Positions 1-6,114 are shown, counted from the stretch's first letter. The stretch: DNA of 14,206 nucleotides from DATFWC01 sp045801465 (GCA_045801465.1 JBJMSU010000114.1:1-14206); one strand, 5' to 3'. The notes: generated from the sequence alone by a model not told the origin. Numbers and translations are program-made.

Positions 1-80
1 CTTCCGGCGTGAAATGCTTCGGGAAACTCTTCGGCGAGACGCCGTTCGAGCTCGTCGACGCCGAGAACCGCCGCGCGCAT
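1..80 (-). CDS. PaaI-type thioesterase, second copy, N-terminal 26 residues only (runs off left edge)
   Basis: Read on minus from an ATG at 80-78, this fragment encodes 26 residues (MRAAVLGVDELERRL...) identical to the N-terminus of the complete thioesterase at 276-707, apart from the initiator codon, which is ATG here and GTG there. It belongs to a tandem duplication with a 627-bp period. The rest of the gene lies outside the window, so I cannot tell an intact second copy from a truncated remnant. An AGGGG ribosome-binding sequence sits about 7 bases upstream, at the outer edge of a B palindrome, exactly as in the other copy. Confidence 0.6.
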   Translation of the reverse strand, partial: MRAAVLGVDELERRLAEEFPEAFHAG

Positions 81-90
81 CAAATCGCCC

Positions 91-255
91 CTGGTGCCCC
101 GCTTGCGAAGTTCGTGATACATCGCGGCACCCTCTGACACGACCTTCGGAACCAAAAGGGCACCAGCAACTCTATGATTATAGTGCCGCTTTCTATTTGC
201 AGTTCCAAACGAGCTTGCGGCAACGACTGTAGGAACTTCAAATCGGCGGCACCAG
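91..255 (+). repeat. Composite palindromic element B1-A1
   Basis: Palindrome B1 (91-166) and palindrome A1 (180-255) are separated by 13 bases. B1 has CTGGTGCCCC / GGGGCACCAG outer arms, and A1 has TAGTGCCGC / GCGGCACCA outer arms. Each has an inner stem containing or derived from GAAGTTC. This copy is slightly decayed: one B stem reads GCTTGCGAAG and the A termini no longer pair perfectly. It is the tandem-duplicated sister of the element at 718-882. Confidence 0.85.
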
Positions 256-275
256 AGGCGGCTCCGTCGCAACGA

Positions 276-707
276 TCACGCCCGCGACGGGAGGGAATAC
301 GTGGAGGTCGCGTGCGCGACCAGATCGGTTTCGCCATCGGCGCGGATCCCGACTTCTCCGACCGCGAGGCGCTTGCCGAGCTTCATGAGCCGGCACTCGC
401 CGATCAGCACGCCGGGGGGCGGCTTCTTGAGAAAATTGATGTTGAGATTCGTGGTCACCGCCAGCGGCACCCATCCGATGGACGCCAGAATGGCGACATA
501 CATGGTCACATCGGCGAGCTGCATGAGGACCGGCCCGGAGACCGTGCCGCCAGGCCGTGTCGAGTTCTTCCGGTCGTCCTGGCGCACGCGGGCGCCGCCG
601 TGCCATACATCCACGATCGCCAAGCCGCTTCCGGCGTGAAATGCTTCGGGAAACTCTTCGGCGAGACGCCGTTCGAGCTCGTCGACGCCGAGAACCGCCG
701 CGCGCAC
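276..707 (-). CDS. PaaI / hotdog-fold thioesterase family protein
   Basis: The product is about 143 residues and is expected to hydrolyse acyl- or aryl-CoA thioesters in the cytoplasm; the substrate is unknown. It reads as a single hotdog domain of usual family length. The middle carries the PaaI-type stretch RPGGTVSGPVLMQLADVTMYVAILASIG, given here only to identify the region, followed by AVTTNLNINFLKKP and a C-terminal strand ending VAHATSTYSLP. I chose GTG at 707-705 as start because the duplicated copy has ATG at the same codon and AGGGG lies 7 bases upstream. A longer reading from ATG 782 would translate through the B palindrome and add residues unlike the family. TGA is at 278-276. The gene diverges from the crotonase at 944, with a composite repeat between. 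The family call is firm, the substrate is not. Confidence 0.85.
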   Translation of the reverse strand: MRAAVLGVDELERRLAEEFPEAFHAGSGLAIVDVWHGGARVRQDDRKNSTRPGGTVSGPVLMQLADVTMYVAILASIGWVPLAVTTNLNINFLKKPPPGVLIGECRLMKLGKRLAVGEVGIRADGETDLVAHATSTYSLPSRA

Positions 708-882
708 CAAATCGCCCCTGGTGCCCCGCTTCCGAAGTTCGTGATACATCGCGGCACCCTCTGACACGACCTTCGGAACCAAAGGGGCACCAGCAACTCT
801 ATGATTCTAGTGCCGCTTTCGATTTGCAGTTCCAAACGAGCTTGCGGCAACGACTGTAGGAACTTCAAATCGGCGGCACTAG
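628..882. repeat. Tandem duplication, copy 2
   Basis: This is the second copy of the 255-bp sequence at 1-255, offset 627 bp and about 98% identical. It contains the thioesterase 5' end, its upstream region and one B-A composite. It differs functionally in the start codon (GTG here, ATG in copy 1). Confidence 0.9.
718..882 (+). repeat. Composite palindromic element B2-A2 (left flank of crotonase gene)
   Basis: B2 (718-793, 76 bp) has perfect 10-bp ends CTGGTGCCCC / GGGGCACCAG and inner stems around TTCCGAAG. A 13-base spacer follows. A2 (807-882, 76 bp) has perfect 10-bp ends CTAGTGCCGC / GCGGCACTAG and inner stems GATTTG(A/C)AGTTCC. In both palindromes the arm facing the partner has an extra TTT (AAA on the other strand) after the outer 10 bp; the outward arm lacks it. 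The pair is therefore head to head. No family name is recognised; the design resembles REP/BIME-type elements. Confidence 0.85.
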
Positions 883-943
883 GTGGAATATAGCCCGGTC
901 CGTCCTATTTCATTGGTGTCATTATGCAAATAGAGTCGATTCC

Positions 944-1771
944 ATGAATGCCCCCTCTCCGGTCCGCCGGCCAGCCGTCGATGCACCGCTCGTCCTGCGC
1001 GAGGATGTGGACGACGTCGCCGTCATAACGCTGAACCGTCCGGAGGCACGTAACAGCCTCTCCGAGGCGATGCTTTCCGCGCTTGGCGAGACCCTCACGA
1101 CACTCGCCGCCGAGCGCGACGTACGCGCCGTCGTGCTCGCCGCCAACGGGCCCGCCTTCTCGGCCGGCCACGACCTCAAGGAGTTGACGGCGCGTCGCAC
1201 CGACCCGGATCGCGGACGCGATTTCTTCAAGCACGTGATGACGACCTGCAGTGCCGTGATGCAGCAGATCGTGCGCCTGCCGCGGCCGGTGATCGCGGCG
1301 GTCCAGGGTCCGGCGTCGGCAGCGGGGTGCCAGCTCGTGGCCAGCTGCGACCTTGCGGTGGCTTCCGCAGCGGCCCGGTTTGCCACGCCGGGCGTCGACA
1401 TCGGCCTGTTCTGCTCGACCCCCATGGTGGCGCTCTCGCGCAACGTCGCACCCAAGCATGCCATGGAGATGCTGCTCACCGGCGACATGATGTCGGCCGA
1501 GGACGCGCTGCGCATCGGCCTCGTGAATCGGGTCGTGCCGCCCGGCACCGAGGGCGACGAGGCCATCAAGCTCGCGCGTAAGATCGCGGCGAAATCGGCG
1601 CATGTGGTGAAGATCGGCAAGGAGGCGTTCTACCGTCAGCTCGAAATGGGCCTGGCCGATGCCTACGCCTATACGTCTCAGGTCATGGTCGAGAACATGA
1701 TGGCGCGCGACGCCGAGGAAGGAATCGGCGCGTTCGTGCAAAAACGCAAACCGACCTGGGAGGACCGTTGA
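944..1771 (+). CDS. Crotonase superfamily protein, ECHDC3-like (annotated-type enoyl-CoA hydratase)
   Basis: The product is 275 residues, usual for the crotonase fold, and is expected to bind an acyl-CoA. Oxyanion-hole segments are visible at 73-80 (SAGHDLKE) and 124-130 (ASAAGCQ). The sequence around 123-163 (AAGCQLVASCDLAVAS, then FATPGVDIGLFCSTP) is the ECHDC3-type signature. Of the two acidic residues used by true hydratases, the first position is Gln130 and the second is about Gly150, so ordinary hydratase chemistry is doubtful. The start ATG at 944 gives the family N-terminus; only a weak AGAG-like binding site precedes it. TGA ends at 1771, three bases before a palindromic element, and an inverted copy lies 61 bases upstream of the start. 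A role in CoA-ester metabolism with the adjacent thioesterase is inference. Confidence 0.88.
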   Translation: MNAPSPVRRPAVDAPLVLREDVDDVAVITLNRPEARNSLSEAMLSALGETLTTLAAERDVRAVVLAANGPAFSAGHDLKELTARRTDPDRGRDFFKHVMTTCSAVMQQIVRLPRPVIAAVQGPASAAGCQLVASCDLAVASAAARFATPGVDIGLFCSTPMVALSRNVAPKHAMEMLLTGDMMSAEDALRIGLVNRVVPPGTEGDEAIKLARKIAAKSAHVVKIGKEAFYRQLEMGLADAYAYTSQVMVENMMARDAEEGIGAFVQKRKPTWEDR

Positions 1772-1774
1772 CGA

Positions 1775-1939
1775 GTAGTGCCGCCGATTTGAAGTTCCTG
1801 CAGCGGCTGCGGCAAGCTCATTTAGGAACTTCAAATCGAAAGCGGCACTAGAAACCATAGACTTGCCAGTGCCCTTTGCTTCCGAAGTTCGTGTCAGAGG
1901 GTGCTGCGGCGTAGCACGAACTTCGGAAGCGGGCACTGG
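1775..1939 (-). repeat. Composite palindromic element A3-B3 (inverted copy, right flank of crotonase gene)
   Basis: This is the mirror image of the element at 718-882. A3 is at 1775-1851, then a 14-base spacer homologous in reverse complement to the left spacer, then B3 at 1866-1939 (74 bp). B3 is nearly perfect: 9-bp ends CCAGTGCCC / GGGCACTGG and a 16-bp inner stem GCTTCCGAAGTTCGTG / its complement. The TTT asymmetry is again on the arms facing each other. Loops are conserved with the left copy (for example GTGTCAGAGGGTGC in B). A3 starts 3 bases after the crotonase stop codon; B3 ends 4 bases before the next ATG. Confidence 0.88.
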
Positions 1940-1943
1940 TCCC

Positions 1944-2528
1944 ATGGATCACGACACCTACCCCGACAGCTATATCCGCGGCATCCTCACTACGGTGAAG
2001 TCGATCGCCATGGTCGGCATCTCGCCGAAGGACAATCGGCCGAGCTACTTTGCCTTCAAGTACCTGTTGGAGCGCGGCTACAACATGATCCCGGTCAATC
2101 CGGGCCAGGCCGGCCAGGAAATCCTCGGCCGCAAGGTCTACGCCAAGCTCGCCGACATCCCCGAGCCGGTGGACATGGTCGATATCTTCCGCGCGCCGCA
2201 ATATGCGCCGGCGATCGTGCAGGAAGCGCTCGCGCTCAAGCCCCGTCCCCCGGTGATCTGGATGCAGCTCGGCGTGCGCAACGACGAGGCGGCTGCAACC
2301 GCCGAGGCTGCGGGCCTCAAGGTCGTGATGAACCGCTGCCCGAAGATCGAATACGGCCGGCTGTCGTCGGAGATCTCCTGGATGGGCGTCAATTCACGCA
2401 CCATCACGGCGAAGAAGGCGCAGCTGTCCGGCCGCGGCATCCAGCGCATGTCGCTCAACCGCACGACGCTGGCCGGCGGTACCACGGAGGCGGCGCAACG
2501 CGCCGTCAAGGAGAGCGGCGGCCATTGA
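1944..2528 (+). CDS. CoA-binding domain protein (YccU-like)
   Basis: The product is 194 residues with a single Rossmann-like CoA-binding domain. Family features are IAMVGISPKDNRPS at about 21-34 (the nucleotide-binding loop), GYNMIPVNPG at about 45-54, VIWMQLGVRND at about 104-114, and VVMNRCPKIEYGRL at about 127-140. Members bind CoA, but no reaction is established for them. The C-terminal 45 residues are basic, rich in Ser and Thr, and probably flexible. Start: ATG 1944 gives MDHDTYPDSYIRGIL, typical for relatives. An in-frame upstream ATG at 1863 would only add residues encoded by palindrome B3. No clear Shine-Dalgarno lies at normal distance, since the last bases before the ATG are the end of the repeat. 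It is codirectional with metY, 139 bp downstream. Confidence 0.88.
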   Translation: MDHDTYPDSYIRGILTTVKSIAMVGISPKDNRPSYFAFKYLLERGYNMIPVNPGQAGQEILGRKVYAKLADIPEPVDMVDIFRAPQYAPAIVQEALALKPRPPVIWMQLGVRNDEAAATAEAAGLKVVMNRCPKIEYGRLSSEISWMGVNSRTITAKKAQLSGRGIQRMSLNRTTLAGGTTEAAQRAVKESGGH

Positions 2529-2538
2529 GGATGCTGCA

Positions 2539-2558
2539 AGGGGCGGCTTGACGCCCCT
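2539..2558 (+). terminator. Short GC hairpin after the CoA-binding protein gene
   Basis: AGGGGCG and CGCCCCT form a 7-bp stem with a 6-base loop, beginning 11 bases after the stop codon. A C-rich stretch follows instead of a T-tract, so intrinsic termination is uncertain. Confidence 0.35.
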
Positions 2559-2667
2559 CCCCCGTCCGATAAACGAAATCCGTGAACTCCCGTCTAAGGC
2601 GGCAGAGGCCGTCAGCGCCTGCCCATCCTGGGAAGGCCGAGAAATCCTAAACGGCTGAGGGACCGCC

Positions 2668-3951
2668 ATGACCGAGCGCACACCCGGGTTTTCGACGCTG
2701 GCCATCCATGCCGGCGCCCAGCCCGACCCCACCACCGGCGCGCGCGCAACGCCGATCTACCAGACCACCTCGTTCGTGTTCGAGGACGTCGATCACGCCG
2801 CCTCGCTGTTCGGCCTGCAGACCTTCGGCAATATCTATACCCGCATCGGCAACCCCACCAATGCGGTGCTGGAGGAACGCGTCGCCGCCCTCGAAGGCGG
2901 CACCGCGGGCTTAGCGACCGCCTCCGGCCACGCCGCCCAGGTGCTCGTGTTCCATTGCCTGATGCAGCCGGGCGACGAGTTCGTCGCCGGCAAAAAGCTC
3001 TATGGCGGCTCCATCAACCAGTTCAATCACGCCTTCAAGAACTTCGGCTGGAACGTGGTGTGGGCCGATCCCGACGACGTCGCCACCTTCGAGCGCGCCG
3101 TGACGCCGCGCACCAAGGCGATCTTCATCGAATCCATCGCCAATCCGGGCGGCGTCATCTGCGACGTCGAGGCGATCGGCAAGGTAGCGCGGCGCGCCGG
3201 CGTGCCGCTGATCGTCGACAACACGCTGGCCACGCCCTACTTGTGGAAGCCGATCGACTACGGCGCCGACATTGTCGTGCACTCGCTGACCAAGTTTCTC
3301 GGCGGCCACGGCAACTCGATCGGCGGCATGATCGTGGATGCCGGCACGTTCAACTGGTCGCGCGAGGGCCGCTACCCGATGCTGTCCGAGCCGCGGCCGG
3401 AATATCACGGCATCGTGCTGCACGAGACCTTCGGCAACTTCGCCTTCGCGATCGCCTGCCGCGTGTTGAGCCTGCGCGACATGGGCCCGGCGCTCTCGCC
3501 CTTCAATGCGTTCCTCATTCTCACCGGGATCGAGACGCTGCCGCTGCGCATGCAGCGCCACTGCGACAACGCCATCACCGTGGCCGAGTGGCTCTCCCAG
3601 CATTCCAAGGTGGCGTGGGTGAGCTATCCCGGCCTGCCGGGCGACCGCTACCATTCGCTGGCGCAGAAATATTGCCCGCAAGGCGCCGGCTCGGTGTTCA
3701 CGTTCGGCCTCAAGGGCGGCTACGAGGCCGGCGTGAAGCTCGTCTCCAACGTCAGGCTGTTCTCGCATCTCGCCAATATCGGCGATACGCGTTCCCTCAT
3801 CATCCATCCGGCCTCCACCACCCATCGCCAGCTCTCCGACGCCCAGAAAATCCAGGCCGGCGCCGGCCCCGACGTGGTGCGGCTGTCGATCGGGCTGGAG
3901 GACGTCCAGGACATCATCGCCGACCTGGAAGAAGGATTGGGCGGCGCCTAA
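2668..3951 (+). CDS. metY: O-acetylhomoserine aminocarboxypropyltransferase (sulfhydrylase)
   Basis: The product is 427 residues, full length for the MetY branch of the Cys/Met metabolism PLP enzymes. It is cytoplasmic and makes homocysteine from O-acetylhomoserine and sulfide in methionine synthesis. Visible features are YQTTSFVF at 31-38, YTRIGNPT at 57-64, the ASGHAAQ segment near 85-91, VDNTLATPYL at 183-192 with the cofactor-contacting Asp184, and SLTKFLGGHG with the Schiff-base lysine at about 209. A carboxylate-binding region, VVRLSIGLED, is near the C-terminus. MetY is preferred over MetZ (O-succinylhomoserine sulfhydrylase) because of the length, the LYGGSINQF segment and the long insert after the active-site lysine. 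Start ATG 2668 has GAGGGA five bases upstream. The 139-bp leader shows small stem-loops but no SAM riboswitch I can recognise. It converges with the second crotonase across a repeat. Confidence 0.93.
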   Translation: MTERTPGFSTLAIHAGAQPDPTTGARATPIYQTTSFVFEDVDHAASLFGLQTFGNIYTRIGNPTNAVLEERVAALEGGTAGLATASGHAAQVLVFHCLMQPGDEFVAGKKLYGGSINQFNHAFKNFGWNVVWADPDDVATFERAVTPRTKAIFIESIANPGGVICDVEAIGKVARRAGVPLIVDNTLATPYLWKPIDYGADIVVHSLTKFLGGHGNSIGGMIVDAGTFNWSREGRYPMLSEPRPEYHGIVLHETFGNFAFAIACRVLSLRDMGPALSPFNAFLILTGIETLPLRMQRHCDNAITVAEWLSQHSKVAWVSYPGLPGDRYHSLAQKYCPQGAGSVFTFGLKGGYEAGVKLVSNVRLFSHLANIGDTRSLIIHPASTTHRQLSDAQKIQAGAGPDVVRLSIGLEDVQDIIADLEEGLGGA

Positions 3952-3960
3952 GCGTGGACT

Positions 3961-4116
3961 CGTAGGGTGGGTTGAGGCGCCACGCTCGGGTTGCAAATGG
4001 AACCGCTGCATAGCGCGCCGAAACCCACCGGCGGCGGAACGGAGGACGGTGGGTTTCGGCGCGAAGCGCCGCGATACCATCGCGACGCCTCGCGACCCGC
4101 CTCAACCCATCCTACG
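3961..4116. repeat. 156-bp MITE-like inverted-repeat element between convergent genes
   Basis: The ends are 19-bp inverted repeats with one mismatch: CGTAGGGTGGGTTGAGGCG at 3961-3979 against the complement of 4098-4116. A long perfect hairpin sits in the middle (4015-4062). It has no coding capacity. Similar GTAGGGTGGGTT-type repeats are common in intergenic DNA of many bacteria. The right end overlaps the last bases of the minus-strand crotonase gene and supplies its stop codon (TCG TAG). Confidence 0.8.
4015..4062. terminator. Perfect 16-bp hairpin inside the element, possible bidirectional terminator
   Basis: GCGCCGAAACCCACCG and its exact complement are separated by 16 bases. It lies between the 3' ends of metY and the convergent crotonase gene, so it could stop transcription from both sides. 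There is no T-tract on either strand, so action as a Rho-independent terminator is inference. Confidence 0.45.
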
Positions 4117-4867
4117 ATTTCTTCAGAGTGCGTGCGATGTAGTCGCGCATGCGGGCGAGCGTGTCGGGATCGAGCCACATCTCGTGCACCGCCGGATCGA
4201 TGCTCGCGCCGGCGCGCTGCAACGTGTCCTGCACGGCCCTGCGGCTCTGCATCTTGGTCAGCGCGAAGGCGGCCGGAGAGAGCGCCGCCAGCGTCTCGGC
4301 AGCCGCAACGGCGCGGTCGAGGAGGCGCTCCGGCGCGACGAGCTCGTGCACGAAACCCCGCTCGCGCGCGGCCTCCGGCGCATAGGTGGCGCCGGTGAAC
4401 ATGGTCTCTTCGAAATCCTGCGGCGCCGTGGCGAAGCGCATGATCTCGAATGCGATGGTGGGAAATGGCACGCCGACCAGGAGCTCGGTGACGCCCATCG
4501 TTCCGGTGCCGAGCGCCATGAGGCGGCGGTCGGCGGCGCAAGCGAGCACGCAGCCGCCGGCAATGGCATGGCCATTGACGGCCGCCACGACCGGCTTGGG
4601 ATAGAAGAACACGGTCGCGAACGCCCTGCTCAGGACAGGAAGGAAGTCGCGCAGGTAAGCGGCGCCACCCTCCACCGCACGCTTCAAATCGACGCCAGCC
4701 GAGAAGATCTTGGCCGTGCCGGTGAGAACCACCGCCTCCGCCGTCGAGGGTTTGAGCTCTTCGAAGCGGGCGACGATGTCGGTGCACAGCTCGCTGTCGA
4801 GCGCATTGGCTTTGCCGTGCGCCAGCGTCATGACCGCAACGCGCCCGCGATGAGCGATCTCGATCAT
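4112..4867 (-). CDS. Enoyl-CoA hydratase/isomerase family protein (crotonase superfamily)
   Basis: The product is 251 residues. The oxyanion-hole motif FSAGVDLKR is at about 55-63 and the second CoA/oxyanion segment NGHAIAGGCVLACAADRR is at about 98-115. The residue at the first hydratase-glutamate position is Val107, while MGVTELLVGVPFP at about 124-136 keeps a glutamate (Glu128) near the second position. This pattern is more usual for isomerases or other crotonases than for a two-Glu hydratase; the substrate is unknown. ATG at 4867 gives the family N-terminus MIEIAHRGRVAVM and has GGAAG 8 bases upstream. A longer frame from 4963 would overlap ctaA. The gene follows ctaA by 25 bp on the same strand and is probably cotranscribed. 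Its stop TAG (4114-4112) lies within the terminal repeat of the 3961-4116 element. Confidence 0.88.
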   Translation of the reverse strand: MIEIAHRGRVAVMTLAHGKANALDSELCTDIVARFEELKPSTAEAVVLTGTAKIFSAGVDLKRAVEGGAAYLRDFLPVLSRAFATVFFYPKPVVAAVNGHAIAGGCVLACAADRRLMALGTGTMGVTELLVGVPFPTIAFEIMRFATAPQDFEETMFTGATYAPEAARERGFVHELVAPERLLDRAVAAAETLAALSPAAFALTKMQSRRAVQDTLQRAGASIDPAVHEMWLDPDTLARMRDYIARTLKKS

Positions 4868-4892
4868 GGCCACGCTTCCGTTTCCGTCCGCG

Positions 4893-5972
4893 TTACGGGG
4901 CGGATGACACCGCCATCGATCTCGCCATCTCCGGCGCTCCGATGGCGACGATCCGTGCAGCATGGACGGCGGCGATCGTCAGGACAAGGATCGCGGTCGC
5001 TTGATGCAGGAGCGCAAGCGCCAGCGGCGCTTGATGGAGCAGCGTCAGGATCCCGAGCCCCGCCTGGAGCAGAAGCGCCACGGCCAGCGCCCAGGCGCCG
5101 TACAGCGCAGGTCCCTCGCGCAGCGTCCGCGCCACGTCGATGCCGTGCAGGATCGCTGCGAGCAGCAGCACGTAGGCCATCATGCGATGATCGAACTGAA
5201 CCGTGAGCCGGTTATCGAACAGGTTGCGCCATAGCGGCTCGCCGGCGAACAGCTCGCTCGCCGGCGGAACGACGCGGCCGTCGATCAGCGGCCAAGTGTT
5301 GTAGATGAGCCCGGCATCGAGGCCGGCCACCAGCGCGCCGAGATAAATCTGCATGAGCACCAGGGCGAGCAGACCGAGGGCGCCGGCACGGATGCGACCG
5401 GGCGCTTCGCTCAACCGGGCCGGCTCGAGCCGTACCGCGGTCCACACGATGGCGGCATAGACCACGCAGGCAAGGGTCAGGTGCAGCGCCAGCCGGTATT
5501 GTGACACATCCACGCGGTGCTCGAGCCCGGAGGCAACCATCCACCAGCCGATTGCGCCCTGCAGCGCGCCCAGACCGAAGATCGCCCACAGACGCGGACG
5601 TAAAGCCGGTCCGATGCGGCCGCGCCACAGAAACCAGAGAAACGGAAGCAGGAACACGGCGCCGGTGAGCCGGGCGGCCATGCGGTGCGCCCATTCCCAC
5701 CAATAGATTGTCTTGAACTCAGGGAGCGTCATGCCGCGGTTGAGGACGCGGTATTGCGGGATCGCTTGGTATTTCTCGAACTCCGCCTGCCAGGCGGCCT
5801 CCGACAGCGGCGGAATGGTACCGGTGACGGGCTTCCATTCGACGATGGAAAGGCCCGATTCGGTGAGCCGGGTGGCGCCGCCGATCATCAGGGTGGCGAC
5901 GACGCAGGCCGCGACCACGAAGAGCCACCGCCGAGTGGCACGCGTATCGGACCGGGTCGGCAGATGCTGCAT
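4893..5972 (-). CDS. ctaA: Heme A synthase (CtaA / COX15 family)
   Basis: The product is 359 residues and an inner-membrane protein that oxidises the C8 methyl group of heme O to make heme A for aa3-type cytochrome oxidase. Eight transmembrane segments can be read, the first at about 15-33 followed by the family block GGATRLTESGLSIVEWKPVTG. Candidate heme-ligand histidines are His96 (WEWAHR), His164 (LALHL, after GLEHRVDVSQYR), His262 (FDHRMMAY) and His323 (LLHQATA). The long first periplasmic loop, with IPQYRVLN and FKTIYWWEWAHR, is that of the alphaproteobacterial/mitochondrial type. No good Shine-Dalgarno lies directly upstream of ATG 5972. Instead there are nonamer repeats, and a GGAG about 36 bases away with an in-frame stop beside it. 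The crotonase gene follows 25 bp downstream. Confidence 0.95.
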   Translation of the reverse strand: MQHLPTRSDTRATRRWLFVVAACVVATLMIGGATRLTESGLSIVEWKPVTGTIPPLSEAAWQAEFEKYQAIPQYRVLNRGMTLPEFKTIYWWEWAHRMAARLTGAVFLLPFLWFLWRGRIGPALRPRLWAIFGLGALQGAIGWWMVASGLEHRVDVSQYRLALHLTLACVVYAAIVWTAVRLEPARLSEAPGRIRAGALGLLALVLMQIYLGALVAGLDAGLIYNTWPLIDGRVVPPASELFAGEPLWRNLFDNRLTVQFDHRMMAYVLLLAAILHGIDVARTLREGPALYGAWALAVALLLQAGLGILTLLHQAPLALALLHQATAILVLTIAAVHAARIVAIGAPEMARSMAVSSAP

Positions 5973-5999
5973 GGCTTGCGTGGCTTGCGTGTCTTGCGC
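5973..5999. repeat. Three tandem nonamers at the ctaA start codon
   Basis: GGCTTGCGT occurs twice exactly (5973-5981, 5982-5990) and once imperfectly (GTCTTGCGC, 5991-5999). The repeats directly abut the ctaA initiation codon on its upstream side, where a ribosome-binding site would be expected. Confidence 0.75.
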
Positions 6000-6023
6000 G
6001 GAACGGCGCGGCTCCTATAGACC

Positions 6024-6114
6024 GGCGAATGGCGAATAGCGAATGGCGAATGGAAATCGCTGTTCGCCAATCGCTAATCGCTCTTCCCCATTCGCCATTC
6101 TCTACTCGCCAATC
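6024..6114. repeat. Heptamer repeat island 1 (RGCGAAT and its inverse)
   Basis: Four consecutive heptamers (GGCGAAT, GGCGAAT, AGCGAAT, GGCGAAT) fill 6024-6051. Reverse-complement versions (TTCGCCAATCGC, ATTCGCCATT, CTCGCCAAT) follow in 6063-6114. The island therefore folds back on itself. It occupies most of the space between the divergent ctaA and DUF2842 starts, where their promoters should lie. Confidence 0.75.

Larger units (their letters stand above)
1..255. repeat. Tandem duplication, copy 1 (partial)
   Basis: Positions 1-255 match 628-882 without gaps, with six substitutions (at 80, 105, 157, 180, 194 and 253 of this copy). Homology stops abruptly at 255/882, the outer end of an A palindrome. 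The left limit is outside the window. The copy holds the 5' end of the thioesterase gene and one B-A composite repeat. Confidence 0.9.

Noticed and set aside
708..782. N-terminal extension of the thioesterase to ATG 782
   Set aside because: The extra 25 residues are a translation of palindrome B2, and the duplicated copy has ATG at the GTG 707 position with a ribosome-binding sequence in front.
91..1939. CRISPR array or phage attachment sites
   Set aside because: The repeats are few, palindromic, in both orientations and separated by genes; there are no regularly spaced unique spacers, cas genes, integrase or tRNA.
905..1945. Long minus-strand open frame of 346 codons covering the crotonase gene
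   Set aside because: It is antisense to a clear family member, low in complexity (His/Arg/Gly rich), and its start region is only repeat sequence read in another direction.
2559..2667. Possible SAM-II type riboswitch in the metY leader
   Set aside because: Alphaproteobacterial met genes often have one, and TAAACGAAA- and CTAAGG-like pieces are present. The required first stem with its conserved loop and the pseudoknot could not be assembled. A covariance search (RF00521) would settle it.
4049..5206. Plus-strand open frame of 385 codons opposite crotonase and ctaA
   Set aside because: Antisense shadow of two well-supported genes, with composition of a high-GC reverse frame.
6043..6114. Upstream start for the DUF2842 protein at ATG 6043
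   Set aside because: It only adds residues encoded by heptamer repeats; the family begins at the MRSRK-like segment.
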